A DNA stretch of 64,000 nt, from the NCBI GenBank assembly GCA_037074615.1, contig CM073515.1, positions 16,515,001-16,579,000 of the forward strand, written 5' to 3'. The notes under the pieces were generated by a model. That model searched no databases. It worked only from the letters and a program-made list of their open reading frames with translations, and was not told where the DNA came from. How positions within the stretch are numbered: the stretch's first letter is position 1; each line of letters begins with the position of its first letter. This DNA is from Leucaena leucocephala. Its lineage: Eukaryota > Streptophyta > Magnoliopsida > Fabales > Fabaceae. The translations under genes were made by a program, and so were the position numbers. Of this stretch, positions 48,179 to 60,179 are shown in pieces.

Positions 48179-48257
48179 TGTCATATCCCAATTTTTAGGC
48201 TTAGAAGCACATTATATAGCCTGAAAAAGGGATGCTACTAGAACCTATTGAGCAGAG

Positions 48258-50491
48258 TGTTAGAAATCGTGCCCTAGGGGCCAATCATTGTCTTATGAAC
48301 ATTATTGATTTATGAATTTATTAATTGAGTTATCATATTATTTGCATGTTTACTATGATGACCATCCTTGGATAATTCATGATATTATCCTAAATGTCCC
48401 TGGTCGATCATCTATGCGGGAGCACAGATGAAATAAGACCAGTATGACTTTGAAGATGTATAGAGATATAAATCAAAGTCATAAGCAAATGTAAGAGTAC
48501 AAGGTGCTGGACCGACCCGCTATGAGAGAACTGCATGGGTAACGTCATAAGCTTCTCTCATATACAAACCATGTCAACACGCCCTTTGACCTGAGATCAT
48601 CATGGATTCCTACATGACAAAACACTCAGCTTTGACCTAGTCAAAAGTCACTTTTGACCGAGTGATCATAAAGACTATGTTTGGCCTTAGTGTTTTTTCA
48701 TGCGGAGGAATGTGAATGGTCAAGATGGAATTTGTCCCTCACATTTGTAGAGAGATATTACTAGGCCCCTCGATGAGTGAGTCTGAGAAATATATGGCCA
48801 TACTGTAATGGAAAGGTAGTTCCATTTCTATAGTCAGATTACTCAGGGATCGAGAAAGTAACGGTCAGGAATAGGAGGATGACATTATCCATGCCTCATC
48901 CATGACCAAAATATCGCGTGACAGAAGGGACATGATATGGTTGTATAAAAGGTTACATCGCTTATCGATCCTCATATAATTTGGGTAGTCGTTATGTCTT
49001 GCTAGAAATCGCTTGTGACTTGTGGGCTAGTATGGCAAATGGCCCACTGCCAACTTCATATAGGCCTACATGGTCGCACACAAAATAGCCCAACACGAGC
49101 TATGATGTCCATATTCATTGAATCTAAGACATGTCCAGATTCAATGAATGATCCAGGATAGATGTATATATTTTTATTTATATTTATATTCATATATATA
49201 TATAAATTCGTATATATACATTATATGTTTATATGAGATTTAATTTATAACGATAAATTAAATCTCTATCACGTTTGAAATTCGAAATTCAAATTGATAG
49301 GATATCTCATATAAGAGATATTTATAAGATTTAATTTATAAGGATAAATTAAATCTCTATCACGTTTGAAATTTGAAATTCAAATTGATAGGATATCTCA
49401 TATAAGAGATATTTATAAGATTTAATTTATAAGGATAAATTAAATCTCTATCATGTTTGAAATTCGAAATTCAAATTGATAGGATATCTCATATAAGAGA
49501 TATTTATAAGATTTAATTTATAAGGATAAATTAAATCTCTATCACGTTTGAAATTCGAAATTCAAATTGATAGGAGATCTCATATAAGAGATATTTATAA
49601 GATTTAATTTATAAGGATAAATTAAATCTCTATCATGTTTGAAATTTGAAATTCAAATTGATAGGATATCTCATATAAGAGATATTTATAAGATTTATTT
49701 TATAAGGATAAATTAAATCTCTATCATGTTTGAAATTCGAAATTCAAATTGATAGGATATCTCATATAAGAGATATTTATAAGATTTAATTTATAAGGAT
49801 AAATTAAATCTCTATCACGTTTGAAATTCAAAATTTAAATTGATAGGATATCTCAAATTTGATTTATGAGAATAAATCAAATATAGTTCAGTCTCATCTT
49901 TATTTAAAATTAAATAAATGGGTAATTAAATCTGTGGGACGGATTTGATATTATTTATTTAATTAGTTTCTTATAAAATTATACAATATATGATATTGTA
50001 TTAATTTTGGAATTAATATAAGATTAACTCTAAAATCCAATTCGGTTGACAGAGAAAAACACATAGCATCCTATATATCTGATTTTAGGAGCTGTGTTTT
50101 GCACAGAGAAAGATATAGAACATAGAAAGGCCGAAGGGGACTCTAAAAAAGGTTTGCGGATAAGAAACTACCGAAATAGAGACGGAGAGGATAAATTCTT
50201 GAGAAAGCCCTGGAGGGACAAGAGACGCTAGCACGTCGTTCGTGGTTGGAATGCTGTTCGTGTGGATACCAGTAGAGGAAGCTGACCTGAGTTGTCGACT
50301 TCTTGTGATCAGAAAGGGAGCACGAGCCGCAGAGAGAAGCTGTGAACGTCATGACTGAAAGCTGTGGAAGTCGCTGAGGCACACTAAGGGTAATACTTCT
50401 TCCCACTTGACTTAAACACATACGGTAGATCCTGGCAAGGAATGGAAAAATTTTTAAATTAATTTTGCTGCGTGTCTTCCAATTCCTTACA
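48258..50491 (+). mobile_element. Copia solo LTR with seven tandem units
   Basis: TGTTAGAAATCG (48258) to AATTCCTTACA (50491), 2,234 bp, the longest copy here. Flanks are CAGAG (48253-48257) and TAGAG (50492-50496), a TSD with one C/T change. It holds seven 91-bp units (about 49,250-49,860). The W-box palindrome is at 48640-48658 and a TATA-like TATAAAAGG near 48,944. Confidence 0.94.
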
Positions 50492-51313
50492 TAGAGGTCT
50501 TAGTAAATAGAGAAAATTATGCTGATTAGTTGATGTAACATAGAGTTCTGATGTGAGGTCCCGAAAGATTTATATTAATTTTTAAACAAAAGGAAAATTA
50601 GTACGGTATGCTCTAGACCTCAGAATCAGATGAAATGTGGCAGTAAATTCCTATAATTAATATAAGAATTTCTTAAACTGACAGAGCTCAAAAAGGAGTT
50701 ATGTAGAATTTACTACAGAATTTATAGTGGATTAAAAGACCCGATAAATAGGTTTCAGGAGAATTTCTCAGGAATTGAGCCCATGAAGATAGGGGATCAT
50801 ACAGAGGGTCCATAATGGCACCTTATAGGCCCAATGATATTTTCAGATAAGTATGTGGGCTAGGGCTAATAAAGACCAAGAAAAATACCACTAAAGGTAT
50901 GCCACTGTGTTGTGTCATTGAGTCAAAGTCAGACGAAGGGAATTATGATTATTTAACTAAGGTTAGACAGTTAAGAAAGGGTATCTGGATAGTTGACCAG
51001 GGTCAAGAGATATTTTGGTAAGGTATGAAAAGATAATAGTGCTCGTATAAGTACTAAAGAGGAACTAAGGGCATTATTGTAATTTACTAAGGATGTTCCT
51101 TGGGAACGAGCCACCAGAGTGCTTGGGCTGGGTTAGAAACCCAAGATGATATTTAAAGGCCCAAAAACGTAGGCCAAGAAGGATGTGTGCCCAAGAGGCA
51201 TTAAAATATTGTTTTAGTGCGTTTTCAATAAAGTAAAGTGACCCGGTCCAAGATACAACTGGGTAAAGTGATCTAGAATCATGAGAGGACATAAATGGGG
51301 CCCACAATGTGCT

Positions 51314-51400
51314 ACATGGCATGATTATAGAAAAAGAAGAAAAGTAAAGGACACATGGCATGATTACAGAAAAAGGAGAAAAAGCAAGAGGACACGTGGC
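51314..51400 (+). promoter_or_regulatory. 39-42 bp tandem repeat with G-box in the LTR promoter region
   Basis: YRTGGCATGATYW followed by a purine-rich run repeats at 51314, 51353 and 51395. The third copy turns ACATGGC into ACACGTGGC, creating a G-box/ABRE core CACGTGGC (51393-51400) about 265 bp upstream of the TATA box. Whether it binds bZIP/bHLH factors is inference. Confidence 0.55.
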
Positions 51401-51664
51401 ATGATCTCGGCCGTCCATTCAGGGAAAAGACTCTGGAACTCTCTGGAAAGGCTGAGTCAGCTGGTGAGGTGTCCTAAGGGCCCCACATTTTGCCACATAT
51501 ACCCCTGAGGTGTCCCTTGAGGTGTCCTAGATGATGTCATGAGTGGTGAGTCATCAGGGAGGGTGATGTCATCGTGATGGTGCAGGCAAAGCTTCTTGAG
51601 GAAGCAAGCAATCTGAGCCATTCATCATGAATCAATATGGACCATTCATTCTACCTCCTCTTAC

Positions 51665-51673
51665 CTATAAATA
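51665..51673 (+). promoter_or_regulatory. TATA box of element D LTR
   Basis: CTATAAATA followed by GGCC. A GA-rich tract starts about 45 bp downstream and would lie in the transcript leader. Confidence 0.7.
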
Positions 51674-53009
51674 GGCCACTCCCCTCCCATTTCAAGGAAC
51701 ACCACGGATCTAGCAAGAAATGTAAGAGAAATAAGAGAGAAAGAGAGAAAGAGAGGAAGAAAGAAAGAAAGGAAGGAGTTCTGGTGGAGCCAATAGCAGT
51801 CTGAGGAGCCGAGGGACTGGATAAAGCTTAGGAATGAGGTAAGAAATTTATTTAGTCCCTGATCTAATAAAGTATAGGATTTCTCTTAGTGGTTAGAATA
51901 GAGAAGTATCTCTATTAATAAAGGTAGCTAAAGGTAGATAGAAAGACGGGGGAATGTCAGATTAAGGATATCACCCTTAGTTAATCATGAGTTAAGTAGA
52001 GCTATGCTGATAGAATAATAATGAAGATATTATTATGCTATGTATAGGCTCTGACCTATAGAAAGGACGAACCTTAGAGCAAAGGCTAAGAGCTAGAAGA
52101 AAAGCTATATGCCAGGTAGTAAACTTATCCTAAACTTGTATGCATTGAATGTTATGCTTGATGTGCTATGGCTTTGTTGAATTGTGTTGAACATGTGCTT
52201 ATGTATGAATCTCTGTTCCTATGATTACTTTGGCCAATTGTATTTCATATGTAACATGGAAGCATGCACATTAGATAATGTTAACACTTTCACAAGCAAG
52301 CACAAGTATTCACATTAATGCATGCATTATTTAGTACTGTTAGCTACTGAGATTTCCCTAGAAATCTCACCCCTTCCATATCAATCCAATTACAGTAGGT
52401 ATTCTCAAGATGGAGGAAATAAAGATGCATGAAGAGATGTTAATTACTTAGCATGATTGATATGTGATTCATGTATGTATAATTGCTGGAAATTGTCACT
52501 ATGAACAGTAACTATGATGGAGACAGTGATATTTGAGCTGTAATTATAAATAGTAAATGATTGAATAAATGTATGATATTTTTTCAGTAAATAGTAGACA
52601 TACCAAGCTTCGATTTGATATATAGAATGTCTCATTTGGATGTCTACACAAAAAGATATGATTTATCAAAATTTGGGACCAGAATGCTGGAATTAGGGAC
52701 AGGATGCTGGAGGAACAGTGATTTCGGAACATTGACCAACGTTGACCTGGTCAAGTCGTGGTCAATGAGTAATTTTTTCCTAAAATAGAATTATGTTGTC
52801 TTAGTGTAGAAATTTGAACCACTCCATTTTTATTTTTATAGAATTAGTTATGATTTTTTGAAGTCAGGTCACTTCGCTGGAATTTACACAGTAAACAGTA
52901 TTCGCTGGGAGTAAAATTCCAGATTATATGATTTGACTTCAATGTCCCTAGAAGTGGTTTCAAATGCTACTGAATGGTCCCTAAGATGTAAATAAAGGAG
53001 GATATTACA

Positions 53010-54834
53010 ATTTGGTATCAGAGCATAAGATTTTGGCACAGAACAAAAGGTTCTGGCTTAGTGATGCTCTGGAGTAGATAGAGTAACCCCTTAAAACAAG
53101 TTAGAGATGTGAACTACAGAGGTTTCCTCCCTAGATGAGATATGGGGATGGTGTTCACTACCTAGAGAATGATTTGAATAAGAGATAGTGACACCCAGAC
53201 AGATAGAATAGTACCCCATAACTTATAGTAGTACGGGGTAATCTTCAAGGAAGTAGATAGTCTTAGTCAGCCGTTACCATCAAGGTCTTGTGTTTCTTAG
53301 CACGATATGGCTAGACTAAGTAGGATAACATATGGGGAACAGTTTCCTCTATAGATAGAGACAGAAGCTGACCATTTTTAGGTCAAGGGAAGCTGCCAGA
53401 CGTTATAGTGACGATGAGAGTAACGGTACTAACCTGTTAAAGTTAATCAACTAGAGGATTGGTACAATGCATAATCAAGTTAGATAGTATAAACTAAGGA
53501 GATATGAAAGATTAGTTTAAGACAATGTTCAGAAGTAGATCCTCTGTGTGGGTAGATCTACATTACGAAAGAATTTGTTCAGCTAGTGTTTTCTGAACAA
53601 AAGAATTAAAAGTTAGAATGAGGCTTGCCTAGGAATAATCCTAGCACACGGCCTAAAGTTAAAAGACCAGATGGTCCGCTGATGTTCCCAAGATAGAGGA
53701 ACCACAGTCTAGTCTAGAGTAGACTAAGATTGATAAAGAGAAAGGTAGCCACAGTTTTAAAGATAAAGTGACTCTCCTGTTCCCTATGTAAGAAAGGGTA
53801 ATGAAGGATTGAGTCTATACCCTAGTAAGAGGGTAATGTGGTAGCCTAGTCAAATAAATAGTTATTTTCAATTCCTAAATGAATGTTTAGGATATGGACA
53901 ATATGATCAGACAATGATAGGTAATGAGATTAAGATGAGGATTAACAGTGAATCCACAGATACATGATTACGATACTCAGGATATATCCCTTCAGTAAGG
54001 GTAAGGAATATGAGTGATGAAAATGAAATGAAAAGAGAAGCATGTATGAAAGATGGTACAGCCCTAAGAAAGAGAAGTAAAGACATAAGTTAGTATTATT
54101 GCAATAGATCTAGATTGCTCTTGCAATAGAAAATGATTGCTTTTGAAATAAAAACAAGAGATGGGACAGTATAACTTAGATAGAGTAAGGTTCCTTTGAT
54201 GAAGGCGAATAGATGAGGATAGATATGTGCATGGTAGAGCCTGTGTAGCTCCCTGTAATGTTAAATGTAATAAAGTTATAAAGAATGAGAATGATATGAG
54301 AAGTTCCTAAGTGATAGACGAAATGGGTAAAGTCCTGATAGATAATATTGGCTTATGTGATCATTTTAGGGGAATTATCTGTTGAGTTAACAACAATGTG
54401 GAAGTGATTAACCTTGTAATTTTGTCCGTTGGTTTAAGTCTTCTAGAGATGAGAATACAGTACAATGGAATCACAGTAGATTATGGAGGATTGCAGTTAG
54501 ATCCTAGTATGGCTCCCAGAGAATAGAATTCCAGGGTCGCAGTTAGATCCTGAAAAGACTTACGGTTGATCGCAGTAGATCCCGAGGGTTGCAGTAGACC
54601 TAGCCTAGAGAGAGAAAGTATTGAGCCATAAGTACAGTATGTCTTTGGAACAACAAATACCAAGGAAAAGTTAAGGTACATAAGCTTCACAAGTTGGTTA
54701 GCTCCTAATAGAGATAGTACCCATGATGTTAGATAGCCTTATTACTATAAGGGATTGAACTCAGAATCTCCTTACACATACAGGAACTGAGTGATCAAAG
54801 TTAAATTTATTAATCCTAAGTGCCAAGGAGTTAT
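53010..54834 (+). mobile_element. 5' internal region of element D, non-coding
   Basis: It starts with the primer-binding site. No gag or other coding frame is found in 1.8 kb; the pre-gag ORF is absent too. 53,600-54,834 is collinear with the reverse complement of element B (43,550-45,550), for example the AACCCTT/CCCTAGTAAGAGGGTA block and the GCAGTTAGATCC repeats at 54,480-54,600. It is interrupted at 54835 by a copia LTR; the rest would lie beyond the window. Confidence 0.65.
53013..53024 (+). other. Primer-binding site of element D (tRNA-iMet)
   Basis: TGGTATCAGAGC, four bases after the LTR end. This complements the 3' end of plant initiator tRNA-Met. Confidence 0.9.
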
Positions 54835-55565
54835 TGAAAGGAATTGGAAGACACGCAGCGAAAATTAATTTAAAAATTTTTCCATTCCTTGCCAGGATCT
54901 ACCGTATGTGTTTAAGTCAAGTGGGAAGAAGCATTACCCTCAGTGTTCCTCAGCGACTTCCACAGCTTCTGGTCACGATGTTCACGGCTTCTCTCCACGG
55001 CTCGTGCTCCCTTTCCGATCGCAAGAAGTCAACGACTCAGGTCAGCTTCCTCTACTGGTATCCACACGAACAACGTTCCAAGCACGAACGACGTGCTAGT
55101 GTCTCTTGTCCCTCCAGAGCTTTCCCAAGAATTCGTCCTTTCCGTCTCTATTTTGGCAGTTTCTTATGTGCAAACCTTTTACAGATTCCCCTTCAGCCTT
55201 TCTGTGTTCTCTGTGTGTCTTGCTAAAAATGCAGCTCCTAAAATTAGATATATAGGATGCTATGCATTTTTCTCTCTACCGAATTGGATTTTTGAGTTAA
55301 TCTTATATTAATTCTAACATTAATAAAATATCATATATTGTATAATTTTATAAGAAACTAATTAAATAAATAATATTAAATCCGTCCCACAGATTTAATT
55401 ACCTATTTATTTAACTTTAAATAAATATGAGACTGAACTATATTTGATTTATTCTCATAAATCAAATTTGAGATATCCTATCAATTTGAATTTCAAATTC
55501 AAACGTGATAGGGATTTAATTTATCCTTATAAATTAAATCTTATAAATATCTCATATATGAGATA
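54835..55565 (-). mobile_element. Copia LTR fragment interrupted by the next copia element
   Basis: TGAAAGGAATTGG (54835) through U5 and the first tandem unit, then broken at AGATA (55561-55565). The remaining 1.1 kb or so should lie on the far side of the nested elements, outside the window. Confidence 0.85.
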
Positions 55566-57532
55566 TGTCAGGAATTGGAAGACACGCAGCGGAAATTAAT
55601 TTAAAAATTTTTCCATTCCTTGCCAGGATCTACCGTATGTATTTAAGTCAAGTGGGAAGAAGTATTACCTTTAGTGTGCCTCAACGACTTCCACAGCTTT
55701 CGATCACGACATTCACAGCTTCTCTCTACGGCTCGTGCTCCCTTTCTGATCACAAGAAGTCGACGACTCAGGTCGGCTTCCTCTACTGGTATCCACACGA
55801 ACAGCGTTCCAACCACGAACGACGTGCTAGCGTCTCTTGTCCCTCCAGGGCTTTCTCAAGAGTTCGTCCTCTCCGTCTCTATTTTGGCAGTTTCTTATCT
55901 GCAAACCTTTTACAGAGTCCCCTTCGGCCTTTCTATGTTCTATATGTTTGTCTGTGCAAAACACAGCTCCTAAAATCAGATATATAGGATGTTATGCATT
56001 TTTTTTCTCTCTGTCGACCGAATTGGATTTTGGAGTTAATCTTATATTAATTCCAAAATTAATGCAATATTATATATTGTATAATTTTATAAGAAACTAA
56101 TTAAATAAATAATATCAAATCCGTCCCACAGATTTAATTACCCATTTATTTAATTTTAAATAAAGATGAGACTGAACTATTTTTGATTTATTCTCATAAA
56201 TCAAATTTGAGATATCCTATCAATTTGAATTTCGAGTTTCAAACGTGATAGAGATTTAATTTATCCTTATAAATTAAATCTTATAAATATCTCTTATATG
56301 AGATATCCTATCAATTTGAATTTCGAGTTTCAAATATGATAGAGATTTAATTTATCCTTATAAATTAAATCTTATAAATATCTCTTATATGAGATATCCT
56401 ATCAATTTGAATTTCGAATTTCAAACATGATAGAGATTTAATTTATCCTTATAAATGAAATCTTATAAATATCTCTTATATGAGATATCCTATCAATTTG
56501 AATTTCGAATTTCAAACGTGATAGAGATTTAATTTATCCTTATAAATTAAATCTCATATATACATATAATGTATATATACGAATTTATATATATATACGA
56601 ATATAAATATAAATAAATATATATACATCTATCCTGGATCATTCATTGAATCTGGACATGTCTTAGATTCAATGAATCTGGACATCATAGCTCGTGTTGG
56701 GCTATTTTGTGTGGGACCCTGTAGGCCCATATGAAGTTGGCAGTGGGCCATTTGCTATACTAGCCCACAAGTCGCAAGCGGTCTCTAGCAAGACATAACG
56801 ACTACCCAAATCATATGAGGATCGATAAACGATGTAACCTTTTATACAACCATATCATGTCCCTTCTGTCACGCGATATTTTGGTCATGGATGAGGCATG
56901 GATAATGTCATCCTCCTATTCCTGACCGTTACTTTCTCGATCCCTGAGTAGTATGACTATAGAAATGGAACTACCTTTCCATTACAGTATGGCCATACAT
57001 TTCTCAGACTCACTCATCGAGGGGCCCAGTAATATCTCTCTACGAATGTGAGGGACAAATTCCATCTTGACCATTCACATTCCTCCGCATGAAAAACCAC
57101 TAAGGCTGAACATAGTCTTTATGATCACTCGGTCAAAAGTGACTTTTGACTAGGTCAAAGCTGAGCGTTTTGTCATGTAGGAATCCATGATGATCTCAGG
57201 TCAAAGGGCGTATTGACATGGTTTGTATATGAGAGAAGCTTATGACGTTACCCATGCAGTTCTCTCATAGCGGGTCGGTCCACCACCTTGTAATCTTACA
57301 TGTGCTTATGACTTTGATTTATATCTCTATACATCTTCAAAGTCATACTGGTCTTATTTCATCTGTGCTCCCCCAGAGATGATCGACCAGGGACATTTAG
57401 GATAATATCATGAATTATCCAAGGATGATCATCATAGTAAACATGCAAATAATATGATAACTCAATTAATAAATTCATAAATCAATAATGTTCATAAGAT
57501 AATGATTGGCCCCTAGGGCACGATTTCCAACA
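55566..57532 (-). mobile_element. 3' LTR of the minus-strand copia element
   Basis: TGTCAGGAATTGG (55566) to GATTTCCAACA (57532), 1,967 bp, followed directly by the polypurine tract and pol. Four 91-bp units (about 56,215-56,555); W-box palindrome at 57132-57150. The insertion point lies inside the tandem-repeat array of the older LTR; the expected TSD is AGATA. Confidence 0.93.
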
Positions 57533-57545
57533 ACCTCCCACTTGC
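57533..57545 (-). other. Polypurine tract of the minus-strand copia element
   Basis: Minus strand GTGCAAGTGGGAGGT-type sequence directly next to the LTR start TGTTGGAAATC. Confidence 0.85.
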
Positions 57546-57546
57546 A

Positions 57547-59777
57547 CTAGGTACAATCATTAATTTGACTGATTCCCATTGACCTGACATGACGCTCATG
57601 CTTTGCCTGCACAAGTGGCTTTGTTAGAGGATCAGCAACATTATCTTCTCCTGTTACTTTGCATATTTTTATATCACCTCTATCATTAATTTCTCTGATG
57701 AGATGAAATCGCCTGAGTATATGCTTGGTCCTTTGATGTGACCTAGGCTCTTTGGCCTGTGCAATAGCACCGCTATTGTCACACAGCAAAGTTATTGGAT
57801 CTGAGATGGTAGGTATCACCCCTAGTTCTGTGATGAACTTCCTGATCCAAACGGCTTCCTTAGCTGCATCAGATACTGCTATATACTCAGCTTCTGTCGC
57901 AGAATCTGCTACAGTGCCCTGCTTAGAGCTCTTCCAGCTTACTGCTCCATTATTGAGGAGGAATATAGATCCAGACTGCGATTTTTGGTCGTCCTTGTCA
58001 GTTTGGAAACTGGCATCTGTGTAACCAGTTACACAGAGTTTGTCATCCAATCCACCATAGACCAAGAATAAGTCCTTAGTCCTTCTTAAGTACTTAAGGA
58101 TATTCTTGACAGCAGTCCAAGGGCCCTCACCAGGGTCCTGTTGATATCTGCTAGTCATACTCAAGGCAAATGAGACATCCGGACGAGTACATAACATGGC
58201 GTACATGATAGATCCTATGGCCGAGGCATATGGAACTTTACTCATGCGACCTCGCTGATCAGATGTACTAGGACATAGATCTATGCTAAGGTGAATACCA
58301 TGAGACATGGGTATGAAACCCCTCTTTGATTCGTGCATACTGAACCTATACAGTATTTTATCTATGTATGTACTATGACTGAGTCCTAGAAGTCTTTTAG
58401 ATCTATCTCTATAGATCCTAATTCCTAGGATGTAGGTGGCTTCACCCAAGTCTTTCATCGAGAAAGACTTTCCTAACTAAGACTTGACAATCTACAAGGT
58501 AGGAATGTCATTCCCAATAAGTAGGATGTCATCGACATAGAGTACCAAAAACACAACTGTGCTCCCACTAACCTTCTTGTACACATAAGGTTCATCAATG
58601 TTTTGAAGAAATCCAAACTCTTTGACTACTTCATCAAAACGTTGATTCCAACTCCGAGAGGCTTGCTTCAGTCCATAAATAGACCTTTGAAGCTTGCACA
58701 CTTTGCCAGAGTCCTCGAAACGCACAAACCCTTCAGGTTATGTCATGTACACATCCTCAAGGAGCTTTCCATTAAGGAAGGCTGTCTTGACGTCCATCTG
58801 CCATATTTCATAGTCATAATATGCTGCTATGGCAAAGAGGATTCTGATTGATTTGGCCATGGCAACTGGGGAAAAGGTCTCATCATAGTCCACACCATGA
58901 GTTTGAGTAAATCCTTTTGCAACCAGTCGTGCCTTGAAGACATTTACATTGCCATCCATGTCAGTTTTCTCCTTAAAAACCCACTTGCACCCGACGGTTT
59001 TTACACCTTCAGGCGGGTCGACTAAGGTCCAAACCTTATTGTCGTACATGGATTGCATTTCAGACTTCATGGCATTAAGCCACTTCTTAGAGTTTGGTCC
59101 CACTATAGCTTCTCGATAGGTAGTCGGCTCATTATGCTCAATGAGCAACACTTCACGACTATCAGAAATCAGAAATCCATATCTCTGAGGCTGAAGTCGT
59201 GTCCTATTAGATTTACGTGGACCTTGCGTGACTTGAGGAGTCTCAACAACTTGTTGTGAGTCTTCTCTATTTTCCATATGCAGTTCTATGGTGTCTTGTG
59301 GCTCTCGAACTTCTTCGAGGTGTACCTTACTCCCACTGGTTCTTTTAGAGATAAATTCTCTTTCGAGAAAGATACCATTTCTGACAACAAACACTTTGTT
59401 ATCAGCAGGGTTGTAGACGTAATATCCCTTGGTTTCCTTAGGATATCCCACAAAAAGGCACGTTGAGGATTTGGGCGCTAATTTGTCTGAGGTTTGTTGC
59501 TTAACATAGACCTCGCATCCCCAAATCTTGAGGAAAGACAAACTAGGCATCCTCCCAGTCCATATCTCATACGGAGTCTTTTCAATTGCCTTTGATGGAA
59601 CACGATTGAGTGTGAACCCAGCTGTCTCTAGGGCATGGCCCCAAAAGGAGGGCGGAAGATCTATTTGACTCATCATGGATCGAACCATATCTAATAGTGT
59701 TTGATTCCTCCGTTCAAAAACGCCATTCCATTGTGGTGTCCCTGGAGGAGTCAATTGTGAGACTATCCCACAACTCC
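57547..59777 (-). pseudogene. Copia pol: integrase 3' part, RT and RNase H
   Basis: One minus-strand frame runs through the region with three stops (58738-58740 TAA, 58492-58494 TAG, 58477-58479 TAG). The integrase end has GTPQWNGVFERRNQTLLDM (catalytic Glu) and is cut at 59778 by the next element. The linker is followed by RT: KARLVAKGFTQTHGVDYDETF, WQMDVKTAFLNG (Asp), GLKQASRSWNQ and LYVDDILLIGN (YVDD, 58528-58539). RNase H has TGYTDASFQTD, TEAEYIAVSDAAKEAVW and LLCDNSGAIAQA with all acidic residues present, ending SQINDCT at 57547. Each stop can be explained by one C-to-T or G-to-A change from Gln, Gln and Trp codons. The Tnt1-type domain order (integrase before RT) confirms Ty1/copia. Confidence 0.95.
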
Positions 59778-60151
59778 TGTTAGAAATCGTGCCCTAGGGG
59801 CCAATCATTGTCTTATGAACATTATTGATTTATGAATTTATTAATTGAGTTATCATATTATTTGCATGTTTACTATGATGACCATCCTTGGATAATTCAT
59901 GATATTATCCTAAATGTCCCTGGTCGATCATCTATGTGGGAGCACAGATGAAATAAGACCAGTATGATTTTGAAGATGTATAGAGATATAAATCAAAGTC
60001 ATAAGCACATGTAAGAGTACAGGGTGTTGGACCGACCCGCTATGAGAGAACTGCATGGGTAACGTCATAAGCTTCTCTCATATACAAACCATGTCAATAT
60101 GCCCTTTGACCTGAGATCATCATGGATTCCTACATGACAAAACGCTCAGCT

Positions 60152-60179
60152 TTGACCTAGTCAAAAGTCACTTTTGACC
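60152..60179 (+). promoter_or_regulatory. W-box cluster with 19-bp palindrome in copia LTR
   Basis: TTGACC (60152-60157), AGTCAA (60159-60164, a W-box on the other strand) and TTGACC (60174-60179) overlap the palindrome GTCAAAAGT-n-ACTTTTGAC (60160-60178). TTGAC(C/T) is the core bound by WRKY factors. The palindrome is intact in all eight copia LTRs that include it (also 25261, 26992, 30203, 36649, 46843, 48640, 57132). Stress-responsive expression is inference by analogy with Tnt1-type LTRs. Confidence 0.65.

Larger units (their letters stand above)
48179..53009 (+). mobile_element. 5' LTR of gypsy-type element D, split by a copia solo LTR
   Basis: TGTCATATCCCAATTTT (48179) to GGATATTACA (53009); about 2.59 kb without the copia insertion. 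A primer-binding site follows at 53013, so this is a 5' LTR. It cuts element B's ORF. Promoter elements: TATA box CTATAAATA at 51665-51673, G-box CACGTGGC at 51393-51400, and a GA-rich tract at about 51,718-51,778 just downstream of the TATA. The subfamily is that of 971-2640. Confidence 0.88.

Noticed and set aside
48179..48191. Upstream start of the ORF at 47811
   Set aside because: The first four codons (including a TTG read as start) belong to the inserted LTR of element D; the real N-terminus is missing.
49250..49860. Regular repeats considered as a CRISPR-like array
   Set aside because: Units are contiguous, with no unique spacers, lie in a plant LTR and vary in number between copies; this is a minisatellite.
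54834..55226. Open frames of 110-140 codons with FLYWYPHEQRSNHERRASVSC-like sequence recurring at 25612, 35120, 50143, 54834, 55565 and 61293
   Set aside because: They lie in U5 of the copia LTR, occur in more than one frame of the same DNA and are conserved only because the LTR is repeated. No start context or domain supports a protein.
57752..58024. Antisense frames within copia pol (also 28876-29082, 58603-58851, 59053-59259)
   Set aside because: They are mirror frames of the conserved RT/RNase H coding strand and show no independent features.
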